Assembly (NCBI GenBank): GCA_017472105.1
Contig: JAFUQY010000208.1
Coordinates: 1 to 17,445 of the forward strand
From: Clostridia bacterium
GTDB lineage: Bacteria; Bacillota_A; Clostridia; Oscillospirales; CAG-272
DNA: 17,445 bases
Reading direction: 5' to 3'
Below, piece by piece: positions 1 to 6,644 of this stretch. The notes under the pieces were generated by a model, which was not told the DNA's origin, searched no databases, and saw nothing but the letters and a program-made list of their open reading frames with translations. Position 1 is the stretch's first letter. Every line of letters begins with the position of its first letter. Position numbers and translations under genes: made by a program.

Positions 1-1
1 G

Positions 2-949
2 GTTATGCCGATTCTCTTCAACGGCAACTTCCTCAATCCCGAGACGCTGACCGAAACCTACTATGAACTCAACGACGTTTATGCCCGTGCGGTTGTGAAT
101 GCGCTCAAGGATGAACCCGGTCTTCTGATGTGGGATATCATGAACGAGCCCGCATGCAATGGATGGACCTACGCGAACGACATTTCCGCGGAAGAAAAAG
201 CGAGCCGCTACGAAACTCTGTGGGCGTTCCTGCGCAAATATTCCGCGTTCGTGAAGGAAGTTGACCCCGTGAATGCCACCACGATCGGTCACACCACCGC
301 ATGGGAAGTGGAACCCACCGCCGAATGCGTTGACGTGCTCTCCTTCCACGATTACAGCGGCACCCGCAAGAAGCTGTACGAAAACTACGGTCTGGCGGAT
401 GAGCTGTCGAAGAAGTACAACAAGCCCGTGATGCAGACCGAAACCGGCTGTCTCGCGCGGTGCAATCCGTATGACGTTGCTCTCAAGGCGTGCGAAGACT
501 ACAAAATGGGCTGGTTCGTGTATGAGCTGATGATCCACGGACGCTGTGACTCCGAGCACGGTGTGTTCTACCCCGACGGAACTGTGCGCGATCCCGCAAC
601 CATCGCCGCCATGATGGGATGCTACCGCTGCCGTGATCTTGACACGATGGTTCTGCCGATTCCGAACCGCGAGGGTCAGGGTCAGAGATGCGTGGACGAC
701 ATCAGGCGCGCGCTCACCGAATACACCTCCGACGCGTTCGACTACCGTCCGTCCGATGTGGAGCAGCTGCTGAATGCGTGCGAACGTGCGGCGAATCTGC
801 TCGAATGCTGTGACATGATCCCGATGGCATGCCCGCCGACTGCGAGAATTTTCGCATGGCGCAGGATGGAAAAACCGCCGCTTGCCGACATCCGCCGTCT
901 GGCATTTGATCTGGCAAAGCAGCTGAAGGAAATCTGCGAACTCCTATAA
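2..949 (+). CDS. Clan GH-A glycoside hydrolase (cellulase/GH5-like), 5' partial
   Basis: This is the C-terminal part of a retaining glycosidase with a TIM-barrel fold. The frame is open to the left edge, so the true start lies outside the window. Numbering from the first in-window Met (position 5), DIMNEP around residues 44-49 holds the expected acid/base Glu48, SFHDY at 113-117 holds a conserved His, and QTETG at 144-148 holds the expected nucleophile Glu146. This NEP then ETG order is typical of clan GH-A families such as GH5. The substrate cannot be read from the sequence; a plant beta-glycan would fit the xylose and arabinose genes further right. No signal peptide can be judged because the N-terminus is missing. 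After the barrel there is an unusual tail of about 108 residues, helical and rich in Cys (eight Cys between residues 206 and 311), that I do not recognise as a carbohydrate-binding module. Confidence 0.8.
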   Translation, partial: VMPILFNGNFLNPETLTETYYELNDVYARAVVNALKDEPGLLMWDIMNEPACNGWTYANDISAEEKASRYETLWAFLRKYSAFVKEVDPVNATTIGHTTAWEVEPTAECVDVLSFHDYSGTRKKLYENYGLADELSKKYNKPVMQTETGCLARCNPYDVALKACEDYKMGWFVYELMIHGRCDSEHGVFYPDGTVRDPATIAAMMGCYRCRDLDTMVLPIPNREGQGQRCVDDIRRALTEYTSDAFDYRPSDVEQLLNACERAANLLECCDMIPMACPPTARIFAWRRMEKPPLADIRRLAFDLAKQLKEICELL

Positions 950-956
950 AACGACA

Positions 957-1003
957 AAATCCCGTATGAGACTGATTTTCGCAGTCCCGATACGGGATTT
1001 TTT
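957..1003. terminator. Bidirectional intrinsic terminator between GH and exoA
   Basis: An 11-bp perfect stem pairs 957-967 (AAATCCCGTAT) with 990-1000 (ATACGGGATTT). An inner stem pairs GACTG at 970-974 with CAGTC at 982-986. T-runs follow on the plus strand (998-1003), and A/T-rich sequence follows on the minus strand. It lies 8 bp after the glycosidase stop and 14 bp after the exoA stop, so it can end both convergent transcripts. Confidence 0.85.
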
Positions 1004-1014
1004 ATGTTTGCTCT

Positions 1015-1764
1015 TTATTTGATTTCTAATCCTACAGGACAGTGGTCACTTCCCATCACGTCGGTGTAGATCATGGCGTCGGCGAGCTTTTCCTGCATCC
1101 GGTCGGACACAATGAAGTAGTCGATGCGCCATCCGACGTTCTTCTCGCGGGACTTGAACATATACGACCACCACGTGTACATGCCTTCCTTATCCGGATA
1201 GAAGTAGCGGTAGGTGTCCGTGAAGCCCGATGCCAGAAGCTCGCGCATTTTTCCGCGTTCCTCGTCCGAGAATCCGGCGTTGCCGACGTTGGACTTGGGG
1301 TTCTTCAGGTCAATTTCGTTCCTTGCCACATTCAGGTCGCCGCAGAGCACCACGGGTTTGGTTTTGTCAAGCTCGCAGAGGTACGCGCGGAAGTCGTCTT
1401 CAAACTCCATGCGGTAGTCGATGCGGGCGAGCTCGCGCTGTGCGTTCGGTGTGTACGATGTGACAAACCAGAAATCCTCGAATTCGAGTGTGATGAGGCG
1501 GCCTTCGTCGTTGTACTTGCCGTCAATGCCGTAGAGCACCTGCAAGGGTTCGATCCGGGTGAAAACAGCCGTGCCGGAGTAGCCTTTTTTCTCCGCACTC
1601 GACCAGTACGAGCGGTAACCTTCCCTCTCGAATTCTGCCTGACCGGGCTGCATTTTCGTCTCCTGAATCGCAAAAATATCCGCGTCAACTGCGTCGAAAA
1701 AATCCCCGAAGCCCTTGCCGAGAGCCGCGCGGAAGCCGTTGACGTTCCATGATACCAGTTTCAT
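1015..1764 (-). CDS. exoA: Exodeoxyribonuclease III (AP endonuclease), ExoA/Xth family
   Basis: This is a base-excision-repair enzyme that cleaves DNA 5' of abasic sites and has 3'-5' exonuclease and 3'-phosphatase activity; it is cytosolic and Mg-dependent. The 249-aa length is normal for the family. The exonuclease-endonuclease-phosphatase motifs are complete: WNVNG (Asn7), QETK (Glu35, metal), SYTPNA (Tyr104), GDLNVA (Asp143, Asn145), WRIDYF (Asp215) and GSDHCP (Asp240, His241). I place the start at ATG 1764-1762 because GGAG lies 8 nt upstream and the protein then begins MKLVSWNVNG, as is usual. An in-frame TTG two codons earlier is too close to that site. The gene has its own promoter and is divergent from the MATE gene. 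The product is well supported; the ExoA versus Xth name is a naming choice. Confidence 0.95.
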   Translation of the reverse strand: MKLVSWNVNGFRAALGKGFGDFFDAVDADIFAIQETKMQPGQAEFEREGYRSYWSSAEKKGYSGTAVFTRIEPLQVLYGIDGKYNDEGRLITLEFEDFWFVTSYTPNAQRELARIDYRMEFEDDFRAYLCELDKTKPVVLCGDLNVARNEIDLKNPKSNVGNAGFSDEERGKMRELLASGFTDTYRYFYPDKEGMYTWWSYMFKSREKNVGWRIDYFIVSDRMQEKLADAMIYTDVMGSDHCPVGLEIK

Positions 1765-1791
1765 AAACAAAACTCCGTTCGTTTTTCTGAT

Positions 1792-1820
1792 ATTGTACCA
1801 CAGATTTTCACGAATTGCAA
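1792..1820 (-). promoter_or_regulatory. Sigma-A-type promoter of exoA
   Basis: On the minus strand, TTGCAA (1820-1815) and TACAAT (1797-1792) are separated by 17 nt. The -10 matches consensus at five of six positions and the -35 at four of six. The predicted transcript starts about 20 nt before the exoA ATG and includes its GGAG site. Confidence 0.65.
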
Positions 1821-1932
1821 GAGGGTCTTCACAGCCGGCGCGTTCATATATCCGTTACAACCCCGTATAGATTTGTTCACGCGCAAAATCGTACAATAGT
1901 CCCCGAACACTCACAATCCATGGAGAACTGAC

Positions 1933-3261
1933 ATGAAACAAACCGATTCCACCTATTTCGGAACGGAAAACATATGGAAGCTGCTGTTCCGGCTCGGTCC
2001 GCCCGTCATGCTGTCGCAGCTCATTCTGGCGCTTTACAACATCGTAGACAGCTATTTCATCGGAAAATACTCCGGCGACGGGCTGACTGCGCTTTCCGTG
2101 ATCTTCCCGCTCCAGCTCATCATCACCGCGCTGTCCGTCGGAACGGGCGTTGGCGTGAATACCGTCATGGCACGGCAGTACGCACAGGGCAGAACCGACG
2201 AAGCCTCGAAAACCGCCGGATGCGGAACCGTTCTCGCGCTCATCACATGGGCGGTGTTTGCCCTGCTTTCCCTCGCCGTCATGCGTCCGTTTGTGGAAAT
2301 TTCCGCCACATCCGATGCCGCTGTCGAATACGCCGTCACCTACGGGCTCATCGTCTGCGTGGGTAGTCTTGCGACATTCCTCGAAGGCATCTGGACGAAG
2401 GTGCATCAGGCGTCCGGCAACATGCGTCTTCCCATGATCGCGCAGATCGCAGGTGCGGCAGTCAACATCGTCCTCGACCCGATTCTCATCTTCGGCATGG
2501 GTCCGGTTCCCGGGATGGGCGTGGCCGGTGCGGCTTATGCAACCGTGCTCGGGCAGATTGCGTCCGCGGTTATCACCGGTATCGGCGGATTCCGCATGCC
2601 TCCGGCGTTCCGCGAGCTTGGAAAATACGCGAAATCCATCTACCGGCTCGGATATCCGTCCATTGTCATGCAGTCGCTCTACACCGTGTACATCATGGTG
2701 CTGAACATCATCCTCTCCGGCTTCTCGGATTCCGCGGTGACGGTGCTGGGGCTGTACTACAAAATGCAGACGTTTTTCTTCCTCCCGCTCACCGGCATGC
2801 ACACCGCCATCGTCCCGATTCTCAGCTACAACTACGCCGCCGCGAAATTCAAGCGGTGCCGCGCGATTCTGTTCGACTCCATTCTCATCTCCGCCGTATC
2901 CATGCTCATCGGGATCATCTGCTTTGAGTTCTTCCCGGACAGTCTGATCCGCATTTTCTCCGACAGCGCAGAGGTTCTGGAAATCGGTCTGGTCGCATTC
3001 CGCCTGATCGGACTGAGCTTCGTACCCATCGTGTTCTCCCTGACACTGCCGATCTATTTCCAGGCAATCGGCAAGCCCGTACAGAGCGTGATGCTGTCCC
3101 TGACCCGGCAGATTTTCTGTCTCATCCCGATTTTCTGGCTCATGTCCCTGATCGGGCTGAATTTCACATGGCTCGCGTTCCCGCTGTCCGAAATCATCAC
3201 CGGCACAATCGGCATGGTGCTGTACTTCCGGCACGCGAAAACCCTCCCGAAAGACCAATAA
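1933..3261 (+). CDS. MATE family multidrug/cation antiporter
   Basis: This is an inner-membrane antiporter that exports drugs or other organic cations using a Na+ or H+ gradient. It has 442 residues, the usual MATE length, and hydrophobic segments consistent with twelve helices in two related halves. Family motifs are present: an N-terminal GPPVMLSQL...NIVDSYFIG stretch (residues 22-44), NIVLDPILIFG (178-188) followed by PGMGVAGAA (193-201), and in the second half PILSYNYAA. The closest known types by appearance are the MepA/DinF-like MATE pumps of Firmicutes; the exact substrate cannot be inferred. The start is supported by GGAG 7 nt upstream of ATG 1933. A TACAAT at 1892-1897 could be the -10 element, but I see no convincing -35. 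The gene is monocistronic, divergent from exoA and convergent with the following sigma gene. Confidence 0.93.
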   Translation: MKQTDSTYFGTENIWKLLFRLGPPVMLSQLILALYNIVDSYFIGKYSGDGLTALSVIFPLQLIITALSVGTGVGVNTVMARQYAQGRTDEASKTAGCGTVLALITWAVFALLSLAVMRPFVEISATSDAAVEYAVTYGLIVCVGSLATFLEGIWTKVHQASGNMRLPMIAQIAGAAVNIVLDPILIFGMGPVPGMGVAGAAYATVLGQIASAVITGIGGFRMPPAFRELGKYAKSIYRLGYPSIVMQSLYTVYIMVLNIILSGFSDSAVTVLGLYYKMQTFFFLPLTGMHTAIVPILSYNYAAAKFKRCRAILFDSILISAVSMLIGIICFEFFPDSLIRIFSDSAEVLEIGLVAFRLIGLSFVPIVFSLTLPIYFQAIGKPVQSVMLSLTRQIFCLIPIFWLMSLIGLNFTWLAFPLSEIITGTIGMVLYFRHAKTLPKDQ

Positions 3262-3265
3262 ACGC

Positions 3266-3300
3266 AAAAGAGGATCCCGTACGTGCGAGACCCTCTTTTT
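3266..3300. terminator. Bidirectional intrinsic terminator between MATE and sigma-1 genes
   Basis: AAAAGAGG (3266-3273) pairs perfectly with CCTCTTTT (3292-3299). The plus strand then runs into T's and the minus strand exits through a matching T-run. It starts 5 bp after the MATE stop and ends 6 bp before the stop of the convergent sigma gene. Confidence 0.8.
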
Positions 3301-3305
3301 GTATG

Positions 3306-4973
3306 TCATTCTTCGCAGAACACCACAATCATCGGCGGACAGCAGAAGTCCACGCCCTTCATGTGCAGTCCCTTCTCGTAAGCCTCACGGACAACCGCCA
3401 TTTCCATGTACACCGTGGAGTTGCGGTACTGCAAACCGATCGGTACGCTGTCGAGATGCGGCGGGATCGGGATTCTGCCCTTCTTCACGAACGCACGCAG
3501 GTCATCTCCGACAGCGGCATCCAGTGCATCCACGGTTTCGTCCACGAGGGACAGCAGATTCCAGTACTGATCCTCGTTCATGTACGGAATGTCCACTTTC
3601 AGCACGCCGTCATCGTTTGCGAACAGACCGATCTCGGTGTAATCGGGAATCGCTTCGATCATGCTCTGCGGGATGCCGTCGTCCGCGGTGGGAACCTCGC
3701 CTTTGTACGCCTTCCAGAGAATTTTGTGGATGTTCATGAAATACGTGTCCGCCATCTCGACGCCGACGCAGTAACGGCAGGTGTGATCCCACATGTTGGT
3801 GTCAAACGCAAAAGTTGCAACCTCCTTCGCACCCGGCACATCCCCGCGGATGCAGGAACGATGACCGCCGAGAATCATATAGTTCCGGTATTTTCTGTCT
3901 CCGGCGAAATCGTGTCCCGCAGGATAGGAGTAGCCGAATGCCGTCCATGTACCGCCGTCGGGACGCTCGGTTTTCCGGGGTTCGTCTTCCTTCAGTCCGC
4001 GTCTGTCAATGCAGAACTTCTGCAAAGCCTTGAGTACCGCGAACCGTTCCGCTTTCATCTTCTGGCGCGGGTTCATGTCCTGCATCCAGTCGAGCGCGTA
4101 CAGCTTTTCAATCATCCCGGAGAGCGGCTGCCAGATTGCGTCAAACCGCTCGTGGCAGAACGCAAGCTGTTCTTCAAACCGTTCCCGCGTGTTCTCCGTC
4201 GTGTAGATGATGAAATCCGTGTAGACCAGTCCGCCGTCCGTCTGCCGCATCAGCTCCGCTTTCACGAGTTTGTCCACAATCGGCTCGATGTACACCGTGG
4301 GAATTCCGATCATGCGGGCAAGGCTGGGGATCGATACCGGTCTTTCATATGCATTCAGCAGGAGATTCTGCACGATCAGATCCCCTTCCACCATCGACAT
4401 GGGCATACCGTTCTTTCCGCCGCCTCCGCTGTATGTGATCCGGAGCGTTCCGGGCATTGCGTGTGTTGTATGTGCGCCTGCTGTCTGTACTGCCATATCT
4501 TCCATTCCTTTCTTTACCATGCGTCGTCCCGTATCGAGTCGGCTTTTGACCGTACCTTCCGGGATGCCGAAGTCTGACGCGATTTTCGCAACGGAATCTC
4601 CGGCGAAGTAGTACCGGATGAGAATTTCGCGGGTCTGCCGTGCGAGGTAGGTCACTTCCCGTCTCACCTCCGCGGCTTCGTCCGTTTCCGTGAAGACTTC
4701 GTAGGGATCCTCCTCGTCCGCGATATCCCATGCCGATTCCAGCTCGACTACTATGGGCATTTTGTACTTCTTCCGCAGAGCGTCGTTCCACACATGCAGC
4801 AGCGTGCCGGTGAGCCATTCGCGCGGTTTCTCGATGGTTCCGCCGGTTTCGAGATGGTACAGTGCGCGCAGAATCGTGTCCGAAACCAGATCCTCTGCCA
4901 TCTCTTCGCCGCATCGCCGCCGTGCAAACCGCAGAAGCTCGTCGATGTATGCTGTCAGCTCGTTCTTGTTCAT
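3306..4973 (-). CDS. ECF-type RNA polymerase sigma factor with large C-terminal extension (sigma-1)
   Basis: Residues 1-155 form a compact sigma module. Region 2 is around 5-75 (DLVSDTILRALYHLE, then PREWLTGTLLHVWNDALRKK). Region 4 is around 100-155, with a helix-turn-helix DSVAKIASDFGIPEGTVKSRLDTGRR. Such proteins direct RNA polymerase to ECF promoters. About 400 more residues follow. Residues 195-260 look like a winged helix (LIVQNLLLNAYERPVSIPSLARMIG..). The rest is a soluble domain I do not recognise, with Cys/His features HRSC (371-374), DHTCRYC (396-402) and FCCPP (543-547). No membrane segment is seen, so this differs from the usual separate anti-sigma arrangement. The start is firm: AAAGGAG lies 7 nt before the ATG. 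An internal AAAGGA plus ATG at codon 160 sits exactly at the sigma/extension junction. Function beyond transcription initiation is unknown; a one-piece sensor-sigma is inference. Confidence 0.82.
   Translation of the reverse strand: MNKNELTAYIDELLRFARRRCGEEMAEDLVSDTILRALYHLETGGTIEKPREWLTGTLLHVWNDALRKKYKMPIVVELESAWDIADEEDPYEVFTETDEAAEVRREVTYLARQTREILIRYYFAGDSVAKIASDFGIPEGTVKSRLDTGRRMVKKGMEDMAVQTAGAHTTHAMPGTLRITYSGGGGKNGMPMSMVEGDLIVQNLLLNAYERPVSIPSLARMIGIPTVYIEPIVDKLVKAELMRQTDGGLVYTDFIIYTTENTRERFEEQLAFCHERFDAIWQPLSGMIEKLYALDWMQDMNPRQKMKAERFAVLKALQKFCIDRRGLKEDEPRKTERPDGGTWTAFGYSYPAGHDFAGDRKYRNYMILGGHRSCIRGDVPGAKEVATFAFDTNMWDHTCRYCVGVEMADTYFMNIHKILWKAYKGEVPTADDGIPQSMIEAIPDYTEIGLFANDDGVLKVDIPYMNEDQYWNLLSLVDETVDALDAAVGDDLRAFVKKGRIPIPPHLDSVPIGLQYRNSTVYMEMAVVREAYEKGLHMKGVDFCCPPMIVVFCEE
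4494..4511 (-). promoter_or_regulatory. Possible internal translation start in sigma-1 gene
   Basis: Inside the coding region, AAAGGA (4511-4506) lies 9 nt before an in-frame ATG (4496-4494, Met160). This is just after sigma region 4 and before the C-terminal extension. A product starting here would be the 396-residue extension alone. Purine-rich Lys-Lys-Gly codons can create such a site by chance, so this is suggestive only. Confidence 0.35.
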
Positions 4974-5002
4974 GGTGAAACTCCTTTCTCCGCTTTCATA
5001 AG

Positions 5003-5033
5003 TACAGTCGCGGAAATTGTCTCCCGGTTCACG
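5003..5033 (-). promoter_or_regulatory. Candidate ECF-type promoter of sigma-1 gene
   Basis: On the minus strand, CGTGAACC (5033-5026) is followed after 15 nt by CGACTGTA (5010-5003). TGAACC resembles known ECF -35 elements of Firmicutes (TGAAAC-like), and CGAC resembles their -10 elements. The same CGTGAACC occurs before sigma-2 at almost the same distance from its ATG (52 versus 53 nt), which is the main support. I see no good sigma-A promoter here. Confidence 0.5.
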
Positions 5034-5073
5034 ATTCCGGTGAAATTTTTCCGAAAAGAACGGAATTTTTTAT

Positions 5074-5086
5074 GGCAACACCGCAC
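5074..5086 (+). repeat. Left terminal inverted repeat of the MITE-like element
   Basis: GGCAACACCGCAC is the exact reverse complement of 5233-5245. It is preceded by the TTAT target duplication at 5070-5073. Confidence 0.85.
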
Positions 5087-5232
5087 GGTTCTGGTGGTGC
5101 AGTTGCGCCGTCAGATTTTTCGTCAGTCTAAACAAATTGAGGCGGCAAGAGTAACTCCTCTGCCAACGAAATTTGTGACGAATGACGGAAAAGATGCAAG
5201 CAAATGTGCCACCAAGGCGTTAGCCGTGAATT

Positions 5233-5245
5233 GTGCGGTGTTGCC
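5233..5245 (-). repeat. Right terminal inverted repeat of the MITE-like element
   Basis: GTGCGGTGTTGCC is the exact reverse complement of 5074-5086. It is followed by the TTAT duplication at 5246-5249, just before the TGA complement of the sigma-2 gene at 5251-5253. Confidence 0.85.
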
Positions 5246-5250
5246 TTATA

Positions 5251-6513
5251 TCAGAGCACGTATTCGCTGAATCTGTCCTCGACGTGGATGAATTCCTCGC
5301 CGTTGACGGTGATTCGCCGGTTGTTCTTCATCTTTTCCACCCGCGCCGGCGGATAGTTGTCGCATCCCTCGATCGACTGCATGGTTTCGTACCAGCGCAG
5401 GAGCACAATTCTGCCCGCCCGGTCGATGTAGGTTTCGGTGAAGTAGGTGTGCGTGCGGATCCAGTCCACCTTGATGCACTCGAATGCACGGTCACCGATC
5501 ACGACACGCCATACGCCGTCGGTGTATCTGCGGTGATCCTCCTCAAGGGTACGGCTGCCGTCGTCATGGATCGTGACCGGACGTTCGCGGATGAGGAGCG
5601 GTGTACCGTTGACGCGGTCTTCCCCGTTCACGGCGATATCGTAGTCGTCCTCGAGGAAGGTGAAAATCTCCGTCGGGTATTCATCCTCGCCGAGAATGAG
5701 CGTACCGAGATCGCGCCGGTAGTTTTCGGTCAGCTGGGTGAACCAGATGGATTCGTTTCTGTACAGCTTCTTCGCACGGCAGTTGTAGGTATCCCGCACG
5801 ATCTGCACGCCGTCCGCTCCGTGGATTCTTGCGGCTCTTGCGGCTGTGCAGGTGGAAACGAGCGCGAGCTTTTTGTCGGGATAGCGGTAGGTTGCCTCCG
5901 AAATCGAGAATCCGACCCGCGCAATCGCGAAGCCTTCCTCCTCGGATTTCACCTCAAAAAACGGCACATCCAGACGTTCCACGGACAGATTCGGCATAAA
6001 TTCGGGGAAATTTTTCGTGTAGTTCATGACTGCATCTCCTTTTAAATAAGTCTGACGGATCTCGGGCGGGCACAGCTCACGGAAGATTGATTTTGCTCGG
6101 TGGAGCCGGCTTTTCACCGTTCCGATGGGGATTCCGAGGTGCGCACCGATGTCCCGCTGATCCCATCCGTCGAGGTAGAACCACCTCAGCAGAGCGGCGT
6201 ACTCCTCCGGCATGGCGGCAAGCACAGTCTCCACGTCCCCGGTCAGGGTAAAATCGTCCGTCACCAGGATTTCAGCCTCTTCCAGAGGGACCGTTTCGCG
6301 CCGTTTCCGCAGGCACATCCGGCATTCGTTTTCCGCGATTTTCAGAATCCACCGCTTGAACAGGGATTTGTCCCGCAGATCGTCAAAATGCGTCAGTGCG
6401 GCGAGCATCGTGTTCTGTAAAACGTCATCGGCGTCGGGATCGTCCGGCATCCGGTAGCGGACATACCGTTCGAGTACCACGGCATGCCGGCTGAGCAGGG
6501 TTTCAAATTCCAT
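5251..6513 (-). CDS. ECF-type RNA polymerase sigma factor with C-terminal extension (sigma-2)
   Basis: Residues 1-150 are a full ECF sigma factor. Region 2 spans about 5-72 (DADDVLQNTMLAALTHF, then SLFKRWILKIAENECRMCLRKR). Region 4 spans about 95-146, with helix-turn-helix DQRDIGAHLGIPIGTVKSRLHRAK. Residues 163-420 form an extension unrelated in appearance to that of sigma-1. It is soluble, Tyr/Asp/Arg-rich and apparently beta-strand-rich, and I do not recognise it. I chose ATG 6513 because AAAGGAGG lies 8 nt upstream and the sigma fold begins directly; the reading frame is open for 20 more codons upstream, but these have no such signal. Codon 163 is an ATG preceded by AAAAGGAG at 8 nt, so the extension may also be made separately, or the gene may be an in-frame fusion of two former neighbours. 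No anti-sigma gene lies beside it. Confidence 0.85.
   Translation of the reverse strand: MEFETLLSRHAVVLERYVRYRMPDDPDADDVLQNTMLAALTHFDDLRDKSLFKRWILKIAENECRMCLRKRRETVPLEEAEILVTDDFTLTGDVETVLAAMPEEYAALLRWFYLDGWDQRDIGAHLGIPIGTVKSRLHRAKSIFRELCPPEIRQTYLKGDAVMNYTKNFPEFMPNLSVERLDVPFFEVKSEEEGFAIARVGFSISEATYRYPDKKLALVSTCTAARAARIHGADGVQIVRDTYNCRAKKLYRNESIWFTQLTENYRRDLGTLILGEDEYPTEIFTFLEDDYDIAVNGEDRVNGTPLLIRERPVTIHDDGSRTLEEDHRRYTDGVWRVVIGDRAFECIKVDWIRTHTYFTETYIDRAGRIVLLRWYETMQSIEGCDNYPPARVEKMKNNRRITVNGEEFIHVEDRFSEYVL
6025..6043 (-). promoter_or_regulatory. Strong internal ribosome binding site and ATG in sigma-2 gene
   Basis: AAAAGGAG (6043-6036) lies 8 nt before the in-frame ATG at 6027-6025 (Met163), which begins MNYTKNFPEF. 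This is as good as the site at the annotated start. It falls right after sigma region 4, where an independent ECF protein would normally end. It could give a free 258-residue C-terminal protein alongside the 420-residue fusion. Confidence 0.55.
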
Positions 6514-6543
6514 TTCTGTGTCCTCCTTTCGTTCGTCATATAC

Positions 6544-6574
6544 TGAGATGCATTTCACCGCGCAAAGGTTCACG
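6544..6574 (-). promoter_or_regulatory. Candidate ECF-type promoter of sigma-2 gene
   Basis: CGTGAACCTTT begins at 6574 on the minus strand and is followed, 15 nt after CGTGAACC, by GCATCTCA (6551-6544). TGAACC-type -35 elements are known for Firmicutes ECF sigmas. The core CGTGAACC and its distance to the ATG (53 nt) match the sigma-1 promoter region. The preceding CCGGAAAA also resembles the CCGGAAT before sigma-1. The -10 is weakly defined. Confidence 0.5.
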
Positions 6575-6589
6575 GTTTTCCGGAATTTT

Positions 6590-6636
6590 CAAAAAAATCA
6601 GCGTACGGCAGGAAAAAATCCCGATGACCGTACGCC
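6590..6636 (-). terminator. Intrinsic terminator after the anti-sigma-like gene
   Basis: GCGTACGG (6601-6608) pairs with CCGTACGC (6628-6635) around a 19-nt spacer. On the minus strand the stem is followed by a run of seven T's (6597-6591). It separates the sigma-3/anti-sigma transcript from the sigma-2 promoter. Confidence 0.75.
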
Positions 6637-6644
6637 GGTTTTGT

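Larger units (their letters stand above)
5074..5245. mobile_element. MITE-like non-autonomous element, 172 bp
   Basis: The ends are perfect 13-bp inverted repeats, GGCAACACCGCAC and GTGCGGTGTTGCC. Both ends are flanked by the direct repeat TTAT (5070-5073 and 5246-5249), which fits a 4-bp target duplication. Inside, the two arms remain partly complementary: CTGGTGGTGCA against TGCCACCAAG, TCGTCAG..ACAAATT against AATTTGTGACGA, and GGCAAGAG against CTCCTCTGCC. The whole element could therefore fold into one long imperfect hairpin. It has no meaningful open reading frame and would need a transposase encoded elsewhere. It sits 5 bp past the sigma-2 stop and about 40 bp upstream of the sigma-1 promoter motif. 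The IS family cannot be assigned by eye. Confidence 0.8.

Noticed and set aside
1873..1897. A full sigma-A promoter for the MATE gene using TTGTTC and TACAAT
   Set aside because: The spacing is only 13 nt, too short for a normal promoter, so only the -10-like TACAAT is mentioned.
1855..3309. A 484-codon open frame on the minus strand opposite the MATE gene
   Set aside because: Its composition (very rich in His, Arg, Glu and Asp) is the antisense image of a membrane protein, and it covers the MATE promoter region and the shared terminator.
5074..5245. Reading the 172-bp hairpin segment as a riboswitch or non-coding RNA
   Set aside because: The flanking TTAT duplication and perfect terminal repeats fit a transposed element better, and I recognise no riboswitch core.
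6514..6573. Upstream extension of the sigma-2 frame to 6573
   Set aside because: It has no ribosome binding site, runs through the AAAGGAGG that serves the ATG at 6513, and contains the proposed promoter.
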